Source: JBBIQV01 sp964555285
GTDB lineage: Bacteria > Nitrospirota > Nitrospiria > Nitrospirales > Nitrospiraceae
Assembly (NCBI GenBank): GCA_964555285.1
Contig: CAZKRM010000018.1
Span: 1 to 64,000 of the forward strand
Length of the DNA: 64,000 nucleotides
Reading direction: 5' to 3'
Below the pieces are notes generated by a model. That model ran no database searches, was not told the DNA's origin, and was given only the letters and a program-made list of their open reading frames with translations. This document shows positions 18,947 through 30,509 of this stretch, piece after piece (the stretch's first letter is position 1; each line of letters opens with the position of its first letter). Made by a program: the position numbers and the translations under genes.

Positions 18947-18978
18947 CCCAGCCTTGCCACGTATCGGATCAGGCTGGG
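18947..18978 (-). promoter_or_regulatory. Hairpin in the leader of the holin-like gene
   Basis: Perfect 8-bp inverted repeat CCCAGCCT / AGGCTGGG with a 16-base loop, ending about 18 bases upstream of the holin-like start. It may terminate the patatin transcript or tune holin translation. There is no T-run, so its role is open. The rest of the 18929-19133 gap shows nothing clear. Confidence 0.4.
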
Positions 18979-19133
18979 CCCTAGTCGCAGATGCAACATG
19001 CCACCTATCCCGTCGGCGCCGCTTCCAACCTGCTGCGGATCAGCCCACCGCAGTTCCCGGCGCTCGCGAAAGGTGACGCTCGCTCTTGACAGTCGTTCTC
19101 CCCGGAAACCTCGAAGCTTGGTGCTGGCCCCGT

Positions 19134-21641
19134 TCATTTGCCGACGGTGTTCTCAAACACCGGGCATGGCGCGGTAGTCTCTGCCGATCTGTCAATACTG
19201 CTCGCCCATTTATTAATACTGTTCTTACTGTTCTCGTCTAACACATCGAAATGGGAGTCGGGGGGATCGAATGGACGAACAAGGTCTGAGTTGAACAGTC
19301 GGTCAATGAAGCTTTTCACCACCTCATGTCTTTGGGATCCTCCTACCTTCACCATATATCCGGAAATAGGTAACCCGGTTTTATCATCGCAAGTTTCTTG
19401 TTCTTCAATAACGAGCGGGTCCCTGCCAAGATAGTTGAAAAGTATCATGCCATTATTGAATTCGTATCGCGGCCGGCCTTCTGTTTTTTGATCTTCTTCC
19501 CGGCTTGTCTTGAGCTGCTCAATCTTTGCAATTTTCACAGTGATCCCAGCCTCGGCCTGCCCCTTCATGATGTCAATCACTTCAGAGAGTTGTTGGGTCT
19601 TGTCCTTCATGAGCTGCTCGCTCAAGACAAACAACCTCTCGATCTTGACTCCCCGTCTAGCGGCTTCCAGATTCGCTTTCTGGTACTCCTTAAACCGATC
19701 ATTCTTGTTCCATGGGAAAATGGCATAGTCGATCGCCTGAACCGTATCTCCTACCTTGGTACTGCGGATGGCCCAGAGAAGTTGATCAAGCGCGGCTTGT
19801 TCAATGGCCTCGTCCAAACGGCGCTGCCCGCTCATAGTGCGCAACTGTCGCCACAGCTCATCAAGTCGAGCTTTGAATGGGAGTTGATAGAGTCTTTCAT
19901 CCCATTCTTTTGGCCAACAGAACTCGTTGTCACTATTAATAAAAACGTTTAGACATCTGGGGCGAAACTCTCGCTTGAAGATGTTGACCAACTGCTTTTC
20001 TATCCTCGGCACAGGCTCGCCGGCAGTTTCTCCCGCACAGACTTGCTCCGTCTCGAGTTTGTCCTTCTTCTCTTTGAGACACCGAAGCACCTCGTCCTTG
20101 GGTCGTAACGACCCTCGAACCACACGCCTGGCGACACCGATGAGCGTATCACGCTGTTCTTGCGTCAACGAGAGCGAGGTCCTGATACTATTAATATCGT
20201 TGAGGAGCTTCGCTTCAGCCTTGGAGGCAGAAAACAGTCCGGCTATGTCGCCTTCCTCAGGCTGTACAACGCGCGTCTCGTTTAGCAGGTCCTTAAAGCT
20301 TAGCTCCACGATGTTGATCCCAAACAGGGGGAAAAGCTGTTTGTACAAAGAAAGCGAGAGTTCCGAACGCTGGGTCGTCAGAGAGTCGAAACTCTGATTC
20401 AACGTCTCAACGAGGCTCTCACCACCAGTCGTAAATAGGGAGGGGACCTCTGCGTTCACAACGATGATGATCATCTGCAGCTTCCCCCCGTGCAGTCTTT
20501 TTTGCTTGAACAAATAGGGCATCAGACCCTCGATGCTGAGATTTTCGTACACACCGCCATCGACAAGAGAGAGATTCTGGCTATGCACCCGGTCGTCATA
20601 GAACTTGGAGCAAATCTTCGGGAGGAATTCTGGGCGACTCGCTGGCCTGAGCCGATAGGGTTCGAAAATGCCGGGTATCCCTGTAGTGGCGGCTAGCGCT
20701 GCGGCGATCGGAAAACTTTCAAAATTCCGTCGATCACGCCACTGGTCAGTCGCTTGAGCCAGCAGGCACTCCAGCGATACCCAATCAAAGGTGAAGATTC
20801 GTTGATTATTCAAATCCGTCGCATGAATCAATAGCTTCGATTCCTTCAGCTCCTTCGCTGAATTGTCATCCTCCTTGCACGGCGGCAAGGAATCACCCCC
20901 CACGCAAAAGCGGTTATAGAGCGCCTGAATATCTCCAAACCGTTTGCCCCCAAGGAAGCGTCCTCCCAGGATCTCTCGGTCATAGATCCGTTCTACCTGA
21001 CGGATGTTCACCACGCCAGGAACCCCCTTTAACACGACATACCCGGTGAGCGAAGGGGTTGGATAGCCCAAGAGCTGAAGAGGATAGGTAGCTACTGACA
21101 CCGGAATGTCGAGCGCCGCAAGCAGGCCCCGCAGAGGAAACGCCCAAGGCTCGAAAAACCAGTGAAGATTGCGGAGCAATTCGTTCTCGATATTTTTTTC
21201 GAGAATGAAGGGGAAATCGCGCCTTAGCCTGTCAACACCGTGCAGTGAGTAGTACGCGGCAGGGAATGCCCCGCCCGATGTCGCAGATATGAAGTCAACA
21301 TGATGGAGTAGCTTTCCATTAATGACTGCATCATTAGGGCATCCGGCCTTGGCATCGGTTTCCGCATTCTCATCTTCCCTGTCCCCCGACAAATCGTGAT
21401 AGATAAACTTGAGTTCGAACTTCCCTTCCTTCTTCGGAATGAGGCACAAGTACACCCGGTCGAGCTCTTGAATGACACCATAGGAAAACGCTGCGGCTCT
21501 GAATCCTCCGCCTGATAGAGCCAACGCGATCAGCGGCCGCTGGGATTGAGAGTCCGCTACATTGGACTCCGCTGAGCACAGGACAATAGGAATCACAACG
21601 CCAATTACTACGGTAGCAACAATTACAGCGAGCTTCATCAT
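19134..21641 (-). CDS. Large patatin-like lipase, exported
   Basis: An 835-residue protein with an N-terminal export signal (MMKLAVIVATVVIGVVIPI). The patatin core has the oxyanion motif ALSGGGFRAAAFSYG, the nucleophile elbow SATSGGAF and the dyad motif LVDGGVYENLS. The C-terminal 350 residues are helical and of unknown fold, making it much longer than ordinary patatins. Start choice: two tandem ATGs (21641, 21638) follow GGTGAGAC, and an upstream in-frame start at 21758 would run into the preceding gene. It lies four bases after the beta-barrel-like gene and is presumably co-transcribed with it. Confidence 0.85.
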   Translation of the reverse strand: MMKLAVIVATVVIGVVIPIVLCSAESNVADSQSQRPLIALALSGGGFRAAAFSYGVIQELDRVYLCLIPKKEGKFELKFIYHDLSGDREDENAETDAKAGCPNDAVINGKLLHHVDFISATSGGAFPAAYYSLHGVDRLRRDFPFILEKNIENELLRNLHWFFEPWAFPLRGLLAALDIPVSVATYPLQLLGYPTPSLTGYVVLKGVPGVVNIRQVERIYDREILGGRFLGGKRFGDIQALYNRFCVGGDSLPPCKEDDNSAKELKESKLLIHATDLNNQRIFTFDWVSLECLLAQATDQWRDRRNFESFPIAAALAATTGIPGIFEPYRLRPASRPEFLPKICSKFYDDRVHSQNLSLVDGGVYENLSIEGLMPYLFKQKRLHGGKLQMIIIVVNAEVPSLFTTGGESLVETLNQSFDSLTTQRSELSLSLYKQLFPLFGINIVELSFKDLLNETRVVQPEEGDIAGLFSASKAEAKLLNDINSIRTSLSLTQEQRDTLIGVARRVVRGSLRPKDEVLRCLKEKKDKLETEQVCAGETAGEPVPRIEKQLVNIFKREFRPRCLNVFINSDNEFCWPKEWDERLYQLPFKARLDELWRQLRTMSGQRRLDEAIEQAALDQLLWAIRSTKVGDTVQAIDYAIFPWNKNDRFKEYQKANLEAARRGVKIERLFVLSEQLMKDKTQQLSEVIDIMKGQAEAGITVKIAKIEQLKTSREEDQKTEGRPRYEFNNGMILFNYLGRDPLVIEEQETCDDKTGLPISGYMVKVGGSQRHEVVKSFIDRLFNSDLVRPFDPPDSHFDVLDENSKNSINKWASSIDRSAETTAPCPVFENTVGK

Positions 21642-21645
21642 TGTC

Positions 21646-22245
21646 TCACCATTGGAAGCCCACACCCACTCCGAACAGAATGAACATTTGATGTCGTCCA
21701 GGTCCAGTGAGGTTGTATCCAACTCCCACGCTGACCAGGTCTCGCAAGAACCCGGCAACGATGGCTGGCTGAAGGATGAGATCGGGGGACTCGTCGGATT
21801 TTGCTATGAACATCGTTGGAGCAATCGAAAACAGCGGAGAAACCATCGACTTCGGCTTGTCATCGGCAGATAATGTCTTTGCGCGGCACTCCTGCTTGAT
21901 CCGACGGATATCCCCACGCGCCTCCGGTATCTTTGCCAGTTCCGAGTCCGGATAATACCGAAACGCAATGCCTGTCCCTAGCCCTGGTGCGTTCAGCGCC
22001 GCCTTCTTGGTAGACAAATTGTAACGAATCAATTGAGTCGTGACGTAAGAACCGACGGATATATTCGGCGAAATGTCACCGCTCGCTAACCCCCCACGTT
22101 GTTCCTCACTACTCTCTACACATCCACTTCCGCGTTTCTTATCTTTAGACTCTGTTTGTTGTCCACCAGATTGACTTTCCTCAGACCATGCATTTGATGA
22201 AAACAGTATCGCTACGATCACGCCGGTGGTCAGAAGCCTGTTCAT
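21646..22245 (-). CDS. Exported protein, possible small outer-membrane beta-barrel
   Basis: A 199-residue protein with signal peptide MNRLLTTGVIVAILFSSNAWS. It has Gly-rich alternating hydrophobic strands and a C-terminal aromatic residue after GVGVGFQW, features of outer-membrane barrels. No family recognised. GGGAGGTTCT precedes the ATG at 22245. It is the first gene of a pair with the large patatin, behind a gap that contains an inverted repeat. It might be the lipase's export or anchoring partner. Confidence 0.65.
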   Translation of the reverse strand: MNRLLTTGVIVAILFSSNAWSEESQSGGQQTESKDKKRGSGCVESSEEQRGGLASGDISPNISVGSYVTTQLIRYNLSTKKAALNAPGLGTGIAFRYYPDSELAKIPEARGDIRRIKQECRAKTLSADDKPKSMVSPLFSIAPTMFIAKSDESPDLILQPAIVAGFLRDLVSVGVGYNLTGPGRHQMFILFGVGVGFQW

Positions 22246-22309
22246 AGAACCTCCCTTTCTTCTGGCAGCGTACGTCTCCTTTCCGTTGGAACCACCTCGC
22301 AGCCTCGAC

Positions 22310-22338
22310 ATCACGATAATAATATAGTGGGTCGTGAT
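22310..22338 (-). promoter_or_regulatory. Operator-like inverted repeat with AT-rich core
   Basis: Perfect 7-bp arms ATCACGA and TCGTGAT separated by 15 bases whose core, read on the minus strand, is CACTATATTATTA, which contains -10-like sequences (TATATT, TATTAT). It sits about 65 bases upstream of the barrel/patatin gene pair, in the gap after the papain-like gene. This is typical of a repressor site over a promoter; no convincing -35 was found. Confidence 0.5.
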
Positions 22339-22343
22339 CGGAC

Positions 22344-23198
22344 CTACTTGAACAGGTCCGTGTCCACGTACTCTGCCTTCACCAATGTCCAGAAGTCCTC
22401 GGCCAGCCCGCCCTCCACGTAGGTGTAAGGTAGCCAGCCGTAGCCTTTGTCGCCCCACTCAGTCCCCCAGGAATTCCGGATAAGCAACGCCCCCTTGTCC
22501 TTCCCGATCTTCTTGCCATCGTCATAGCCCACGGCCACAACCGCATGTCCGCCGTCCAACTTATCGCCGGGTCCTGGATATGGAATTTCTCCCTTACCGT
22601 CACCGACACCGGGCATGGAGTTGTAGACGGAGAAACCGAACATCACAGGGAGCTGAGCGGCAAGAGACTTCTTGATCTCACTGAGAGCCTTGGTTGGAGC
22701 GGTTCCGGGCGGGTCCAGCCGATAGTATTTGACGGCCTGGTAGCTTTGTGCGAAGGCGTAGCAGAACGACGTGGGTTCCTCCTCATAGCGGGTGATCTTG
22801 TAGGGCCAGTACTTTTCCGGCGGGACTCCGAACAACACCATGGCCTTCATCGTGTCGCGAAGTTCGGCGCCGGTGTCGCCTTTCGCGCCCATGAGATTGC
22901 GTGTGACCTTATAGAGAAACAGGCGAGACGCGTCTGAGTGCTTGCCGAACGCCCGCCGCTCGAAATACTCGAACAGAGCGACTCCCGCATTCGCCGTACA
23001 GGACCCCAGATCGCCCTGGTCCTCGATCGGCGAGCACCAAGCGCGGAGGTTCACCGATGGAGGGGTAGCCTTCGCTGCTGCCTTGAGGGGTTTAGACTTC
23101 GCGAGAACCTCCTTGATCTTGTCGCTCTCCGCGTTGAAATCACGCACGTCCGGCAAGTCCGGCCGCCACCCCATTCCACGCCATGCCGTTCCGCTCAT
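22344..23198 (-). CDS. Papain-like (C1) cysteine protease
   Basis: A 284-residue C1A-type peptidase with the full catalytic set: Gln61 and Cys67 in EDQGDLGSCTA, His218 in GGHAVVAVGY and Asn242 in IRNSWGTEWG. The N-terminal segment (GMGWRPDLPDVRDF) is the short conserved leader of bacterial C1 peptidases. There is no signal peptide, so a cytoplasmic active protease would be expected unless it is loaded elsewhere, for example as an injection-system cargo. A strong GGAAGGAGGTGACGT lies before the ATG. It sits between the astacin-like gene and the barrel/patatin pair, all on the eCIS strand. Confidence 0.92.
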   Translation of the reverse strand: MSGTAWRGMGWRPDLPDVRDFNAESDKIKEVLAKSKPLKAAAKATPPSVNLRAWCSPIEDQGDLGSCTANAGVALFEYFERRAFGKHSDASRLFLYKVTRNLMGAKGDTGAELRDTMKAMVLFGVPPEKYWPYKITRYEEEPTSFCYAFAQSYQAVKYYRLDPPGTAPTKALSEIKKSLAAQLPVMFGFSVYNSMPGVGDGKGEIPYPGPGDKLDGGHAVVAVGYDDGKKIGKDKGALLIRNSWGTEWGDKGYGWLPYTYVEGGLAEDFWTLVKAEYVDTDLFK

Positions 23199-23284
23199 AC
23201 GTCACCTCCTTCCTGAACGCTCGTTCGGTCACATGTCCAATCTGCTGGATATCCCAGAAACTGAAATGATTCCCGACTCTTTAC

Positions 23285-23307
23285 GATCCCGCGTTCTTGT
23301 CGGGATC
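23285..23307 (-). terminator. Possible terminator hairpin after the astacin-like gene
   Basis: GATCCCG and CGGGATC form a perfect 7-bp stem with a 9-base loop, about 60 bases after the metalloprotease stop. No T-run follows, so a Rho-independent terminator is uncertain. Confidence 0.35.
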
Positions 23308-23366
23308 AAGCCACATCCCATTTCTGAGCGGTTGATTTCCTACGAACTGCATGCCGTCAGGTCCCG

Positions 23367-24395
23367 TCACAGCTTTCGGACTTTTATCGAGTACTTCCCT
23401 GTCCCACTCTGACGAGAATAGTGACGGACCTGCACAAAATACTCTCCCGCGATCAAGTCCGCTGCGATCCTAGCATTGGTATCGAGGCCGGAGTCGTCAT
23501 CCTCCGCAATCAACGCAGTCTCGCTGTTTGGCCCGAAGAGCTTCATCACCACATCCGTCGGGCCTAGCGTGTCAATCACATATCGCGCGTCCGCCACAGC
23601 CGTAAACCGATAGAGGTCCTCTTCTCCTGCCTTCCCAATCGAAGCCTGCGTGCGGCGCTTGGCATTCACGAGTAGCTCGACGGCGTTGGAAGTCGTGTTC
23701 CCTGCCTTCGGGTACATTTTGGCGCCGGCGACGAAGGCCTTGTCCATCGCCGACAGCACATCATTCGCCTTCGTGCCGATGCCGTTGAGCGTCCAGGAGG
23801 CAGGAAAGAAGTACAGCATGATGGAATCCGGATCGAACGCGGTCCCATTGATCTGAGCGGCGCTATACTTTCGAAGAATGTTGTGGCGTGTTTTCTCTTC
23901 ATCCCAGAAATTCGGCGATTTGGCCGCCTCGCGAATCACCACTGCCTCGTTCCATTGAATCCCTCCTGCGGGGTTTTGATGCTCATGGGCCAACCCAATG
24001 GCGTGGCCAAACTCATGGCCCGCAGTCCCTCCATCTAGAAACCCCAGGTTCATCGTCGGTTCGTCCAACGGGATGCCGCGGCAATCGGTGCCGATGTAGG
24101 ACCACGCTCCATCAGTGTGATCAAATGCAATGCGAATCTCGGCATTCAAGGCATCGTTAAAATCGAATTTCAGGTTAGCGACCTGCGCCCACCAATCGGC
24201 CTGCTGTCGCGCCACGGTCTGCTCGGTCGGGGTGCCTCCCACAAATCGGACTCTGAGCGTCGAGCCATTCATCCAGGTCTTCCCGATGGGAGCAATCGCA
24301 CGCCTCCCACCGTCTCGCATCCGGCGCGTCGGCTGAAAACGCATGAGGTCTCGAGGCAATATGCGGTCAATACACACGTTTGGTCGGTTGTCCAT
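23367..24395 (-). CDS. Astacin-like (M12A) metalloprotease with C-terminal PPC-type domain
   Basis: A 342-residue protein with the extended zinc motif HEFGHAIGLAHEH (residues 127-139) and a Met-turn-like SIMLYFFP. The C-terminal beta-sandwich (about 245-342: EDLYRFTAVADARYVIDT, EDDDSGLDTNARI) resembles bacterial pre-peptidase C-terminal domains. No signal peptide is visible. The ATG at 24395 follows AAAGGAGAATTG; an in-frame start 240 bases upstream would be largely outside the conserved part. It is the first gene after the eCIS operon's 1241-residue protein, across a 139-base gap, and is a candidate cargo or secreted effector. Confidence 0.88.
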   Translation of the reverse strand: MDNRPNVCIDRILPRDLMRFQPTRRMRDGGRRAIAPIGKTWMNGSTLRVRFVGGTPTEQTVARQQADWWAQVANLKFDFNDALNAEIRIAFDHTDGAWSYIGTDCRGIPLDEPTMNLGFLDGGTAGHEFGHAIGLAHEHQNPAGGIQWNEAVVIREAAKSPNFWDEEKTRHNILRKYSAAQINGTAFDPDSIMLYFFPASWTLNGIGTKANDVLSAMDKAFVAGAKMYPKAGNTTSNAVELLVNAKRRTQASIGKAGEEDLYRFTAVADARYVIDTLGPTDVVMKLFGPNSETALIAEDDDSGLDTNARIAADLIAGEYFVQVRHYSRQSGTGKYSIKVRKL

Positions 24396-24534
24396 TTTCA
24401 ATTCTCCTTTATAGAATGGTCGGAGCACGTACAGTTCGTCAGCAGCGAAGAGGTATAGCAAGTTAGTGTCTCTGACTCTGGCATGACGCCCCACCCTCCC
24501 AAAATTGACGCCGATACCTTTTATCCGCAATGGT

Positions 24535-27500
24535 TCAGCTAGCAAGCGATTCCAGATCTTGATTGGCGATCTGATCTTCGCCTGCGATGATTCTTTCACG
24601 AATTTCCCCAACCAGATGCTGTCCTTTCTTGTCACCCTCGGCCTTCTTCATCACGTCAGCCCAAGTCGGAGAGTCATGCTTAGCGCGCACGACACTCTTC
24701 ATGGCGGCGACATCGCGCCGGAGGTCGCTTCGGATTTCTTTGATCACGAGTTTCCGTTGCTCGCTCGGCTCCTTGTCCTTGACCAGCGGCTTCACGCGAG
24801 CAAGGAAGCTCTCCTTCGTTTCACCACCCTTCTTTCCATACGTCGCGCCGGCGGCATGCCGCACCTTGTAGAGGTTAATAGCGTACCCCGCGCGCGCGCG
24901 TCCCTCGGCTCGCTCTGCAAGTTCGCCGGTCTTGCTGAAGAACCGGAACTTCGTCGCTGCCGTCAAAATTGCAGCCTGAGGCTGGTGATCCGCGGTGAAG
25001 TCATCTCCCGGCGGCTTCGGCATTGAGCCATAGGTTCCGGTGAGTCCTTCGAGCTTGTATTTTTCAATCGCTTCAGCAATCGACGGGTCGTCGCCGACCA
25101 GCTTGGAGAGGAGGCCGCTCAACTCGACGTTCTTCTGGAGCATTTCTTGCTGCTTGTTCTTCCAGGCGTCGCCCTTCTTCTTGAGGTCTGCGATGCTCTT
25201 CGCAATCTCCTTCGCCTCCTTGATCTGTTTGCGAATCTGCTTAATCAGATCATCTTTCTTCTTCTTGAACGCGTCGCTCTTATGGTCCAGGTACCAGTTG
25301 AGGAACGCTTCGGCGGCCTTTGGATCGCTCGCGACCATGAGGCGTGGCGCATCCTCTCCTTCGATGTAGATGGAGTGCCCCTTCCCACCCGCCTCCTTGA
25401 ACGTGGTGCGCGCGAACGCCCAGCTAAACGCTGCCTTGGCCGCACCGGCGACCTTGCCAACCGCTGCTTTCGCACTTCCAAACAACTTCTTCGCCTTATC
25501 CGCAATCCAGTGCGCCACCTTGTCCAGCACCGCATCGACCTTGTTGCGGATTTTCTGGATGGCTTCCTGGATTTTTTTGGTGATACCGCTCAGCCTGAGG
25601 AATCGGGCGAGGAAGTCGATGACGAGCGTCAACGCGCGGGCCAGGCCATGTTCGAGCGCGGCAGCGGCGGCGCTGATGTTGCCGGCGGCGATCTCTGCAA
25701 TGGAGCCGAGGAAGTTGCCGATCATCTGCATGATGTCCTTCGCCTTCTGGATGAAGAACACAATCGTGTCGTAAATGCCGATGATGGCGCGAATAATTCC
25801 CGCGCCGGGCACGAACATGCTGACGATCGTCTCGATCGCTTTCTGGGCGATCTTGATCTTGATGAAATCTTGCACCGCCTCGATGAAGGCCTGCTTCACC
25901 TCGCCGGCCATCTCCTTCAACTGTTCCCAGGCGGCTATGGGGCCTTCCTTGATCAGCGTCCGCACGAGCGTGAACGTGGTTTCGAGGCCCTTCACCACAG
26001 GCTCGCCCATCAGTTTCACCATCTTGGTGCGGATATTCGACCAGGTCAGCCCGAGTATCTGCAGCGCCACGCTGACAATGCCTTTCAAGTCCCAGCTCGA
26101 CGGCAATTGTATGCCTTCGAGCGAGCCCGTCAGCCATTCGAAGATGGCGTTCTTGAGGTGCGTGAGGAAGTTCTTGCCGAAATTCTTGAAACCGGTCGAA
26201 GCGGCGTTCACGAGGTTCTTCACGAACCGGATGGGCTGCGTGAAGATGGCCTTGAGCACGGCGGCGCCTTTGTTGATGATGCTTTCGATGTCGGCCAGCG
26301 AGAAGCCGAATTTCTCCAGTGCCCAGGTGAAGAATTTCTTCGCGGCCCACAGCAGCAGCTTGCCGAGCTTTGCGAGGGCGCCAGACATGGCTTCCTTCAT
26401 CTTCTCGATCTTCTCGTCGATGGCCTTGATGGCGGCCTGCTGCTTCTCTTTCAACTTGTCCTGCAGCTCCTGTTCTTTTTTCGCCACGAACTGATCCAGC
26501 TCATTGAGTTTGGCGTTCATCTCCGCAGCGGCTTTCTTGCCGATGTCTTTCAGGCCGGGATCGAGCTTGTCCACAAACTCCTGGATCGTCTTCTTGGCAT
26601 TCGCCAGCTCGTCCTTACATTCCTGGATGACGCGCTGGTTGTCGGCGGTGATGTCGCCCACCAGCTTATTCATGGTGTCGACGAAGCCGGTGCGGTTGCG
26701 TTCGAAGATGGCCTTCACCCCGGGCAAGTCGTCGAGACCCAACAGCCAGTCTTTAGCCTTTCTGGCCCAGCCAAACCATCCGGAGTAGCGGTCGGCTTTG
26801 AATGCATCGATCTCGCGTTTGACGTTGTCTTCGAATTCTTTCGTGGCTTTCGCGTTGCCGGCGTCGAAACGCTTCATCGATTGCATTTCGAGGTCGGCAA
26901 GCTTCTTTTTCACCTTGCCTTGCGCAGTCGTGTAGATGCCGTTGATCTTGCCGGCTACTTCCTCGCGCTTCTTCTCGATGGCGCTCTTCGTGCCTTTCTG
27001 CTTCTGCGCTGTGGCGCCGAGGCCGGCCTTGCGCGTGGCCTTCAGTCCATCGCGGCCCTTCTTCTCTTCCAGCTTGAGGTCCTTGTCCACCCTTTCGGAT
27101 TCCTGCCGGGCGAATTTCTGCACGGCGAGCGGTTCGGTCAACGCCGCTTTCTCCATCCCCTTCTTTTCCTTGTTTGCTTCGGCGAGGTCGCCGCTGTCGA
27201 CCATGTCGAGCTGTTCCTGCGTGACACCCTCTTCCTTCAGCTTGCTGTCGGCCTCCTTCGTGTAATTGCTCACGTCGGTATGCTCTTTCTGTAGCGGCGC
27301 GACGGCATCCTGCCCCAGATTCATTGTGGCCGTTGACGGCGCAACTTCTTGGGGCGGCAGAGCTTCTGGTGTGTGCTCAAGCGGGGCAGGAGCGGGCGTG
27401 TGTTCCATATCGGCGAAAGTAGAAATCACGGCGTTCTTGTCGCCCTGCACAACCTTCATCACGTCTGCGCCCATGTGCTGGGCCTTTTTGTCGCGCTTGA

Positions 27501-28243
27501 AATTGTCCACATCTTCGATGGTGCGCGGGATGTGTTCGCTGAGCGTGTCCTGAAGCTTCTGCTTGGCTTTGTTTTCGTCGGCGATGGGCGCAGGACGGCC
27601 ACTGACGATGTTGACCTGGCCGGCGTTACTTTTCGATTGCCCTTCGCTGGGCGGGATGACGACGGCCTGTTTGGATTGCTTCAGTTTTTCGGCGGCATTG
27701 TCGTGGGTCTGCTCGTTCTGCTTCAGCTTCTGCAACATCCCGATGCCTTTCAGCAACACGGGTGCGCCTTTGGCAGCCAGATACTGCGCCACCGGGCTGC
27801 GACCTACCGCCTTGAGGAGTGCCGTGGCGGCTCCCCCGGCCTTGGAAGCGGCCGGCTCCCTCCCCCGCTCGGGTGTTCTACCTTTGGCTTTTGGTTTGAA
27901 TTTGTCTTGCTTCGCTGCTTTCTTGGGGAGGATCTTGACTTCGGGGACCGGCCTAGGAGGGGGACCTTTGCCCAGTTGTTTCTCCGCCGCTGTGGCTTCA
28001 ACCTCGAGCCTGGACGCTTCCTCATGCGTCATGTCGGGTGGCAACTCCACCATCTGGCCATTGCCGGTACGGTACATGCGTGTTCCGCTCTCGGTGGCCG
28101 CGGTGTGCTGTGACGGGCCGCTCGAATGCCGCAGGACCCTGGTGGTTCCAACCACACGGTCCGGCAGGCGGCTCGCGTACGCACTGGCCGGCGCTGACAT
28201 GGCGGGACGCCTGACCACGTCCCAGCTTCTCGTCGAGGAGGCC

Positions 28244-28260
<17 letters not shown>
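24535..28260 (-). CDS. Giant helical eCIS protein: tape measure or effector with toxin-like C-terminus
   Basis: A 1241-residue protein. Residues 1-100 are low-complexity, and 300-620 are strongly charged and probably coiled coil (KKEQELQDKLKEKQQAAI). Residues 620-900 contain many hydrophobic and amphipathic helices (LLLWAAKKFFTWALEKFGF, FIKIKIAQKAIETIVSMF). The C-terminal 200 residues have a D-H-x-P motif (DHQPQ, D1091) and H-A-A-G-A-T-Y-G (H1135), reminiscent of polymorphic-toxin nuclease modules. No other gene in the operon can be the tape measure. The start at 28260 has GGAG seven bases upstream and overlaps the ATPase stop by 17 bases. It is certainly part of the eCIS operon; the exact role is undecided. 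Confidence 0.75.
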
Positions 28261-30373
<2,113 letters not shown>

Positions 30374-30509
30374 ACCCTCAAGGTTTTCCCGCCGTGGCCT
30401 CTTCAGGTTTGTCCCAATGCCCATGGCCCGGCACCGACTCGGCTTGCTCCTCTATCGCTCTCACATGACGAGATAACGTTGCCGGAGTCATTCTTGCCGT
30501 GTTATCCCT

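Noticed and set aside
25147..27294. 715-residue plus-strand ORF antisense to the giant eCIS protein
   Set aside because: It mirrors the codon bias of the charged helical gene; composition is Leu/His/Arg-rich without any recognisable domain, and it would be wholly antisense.
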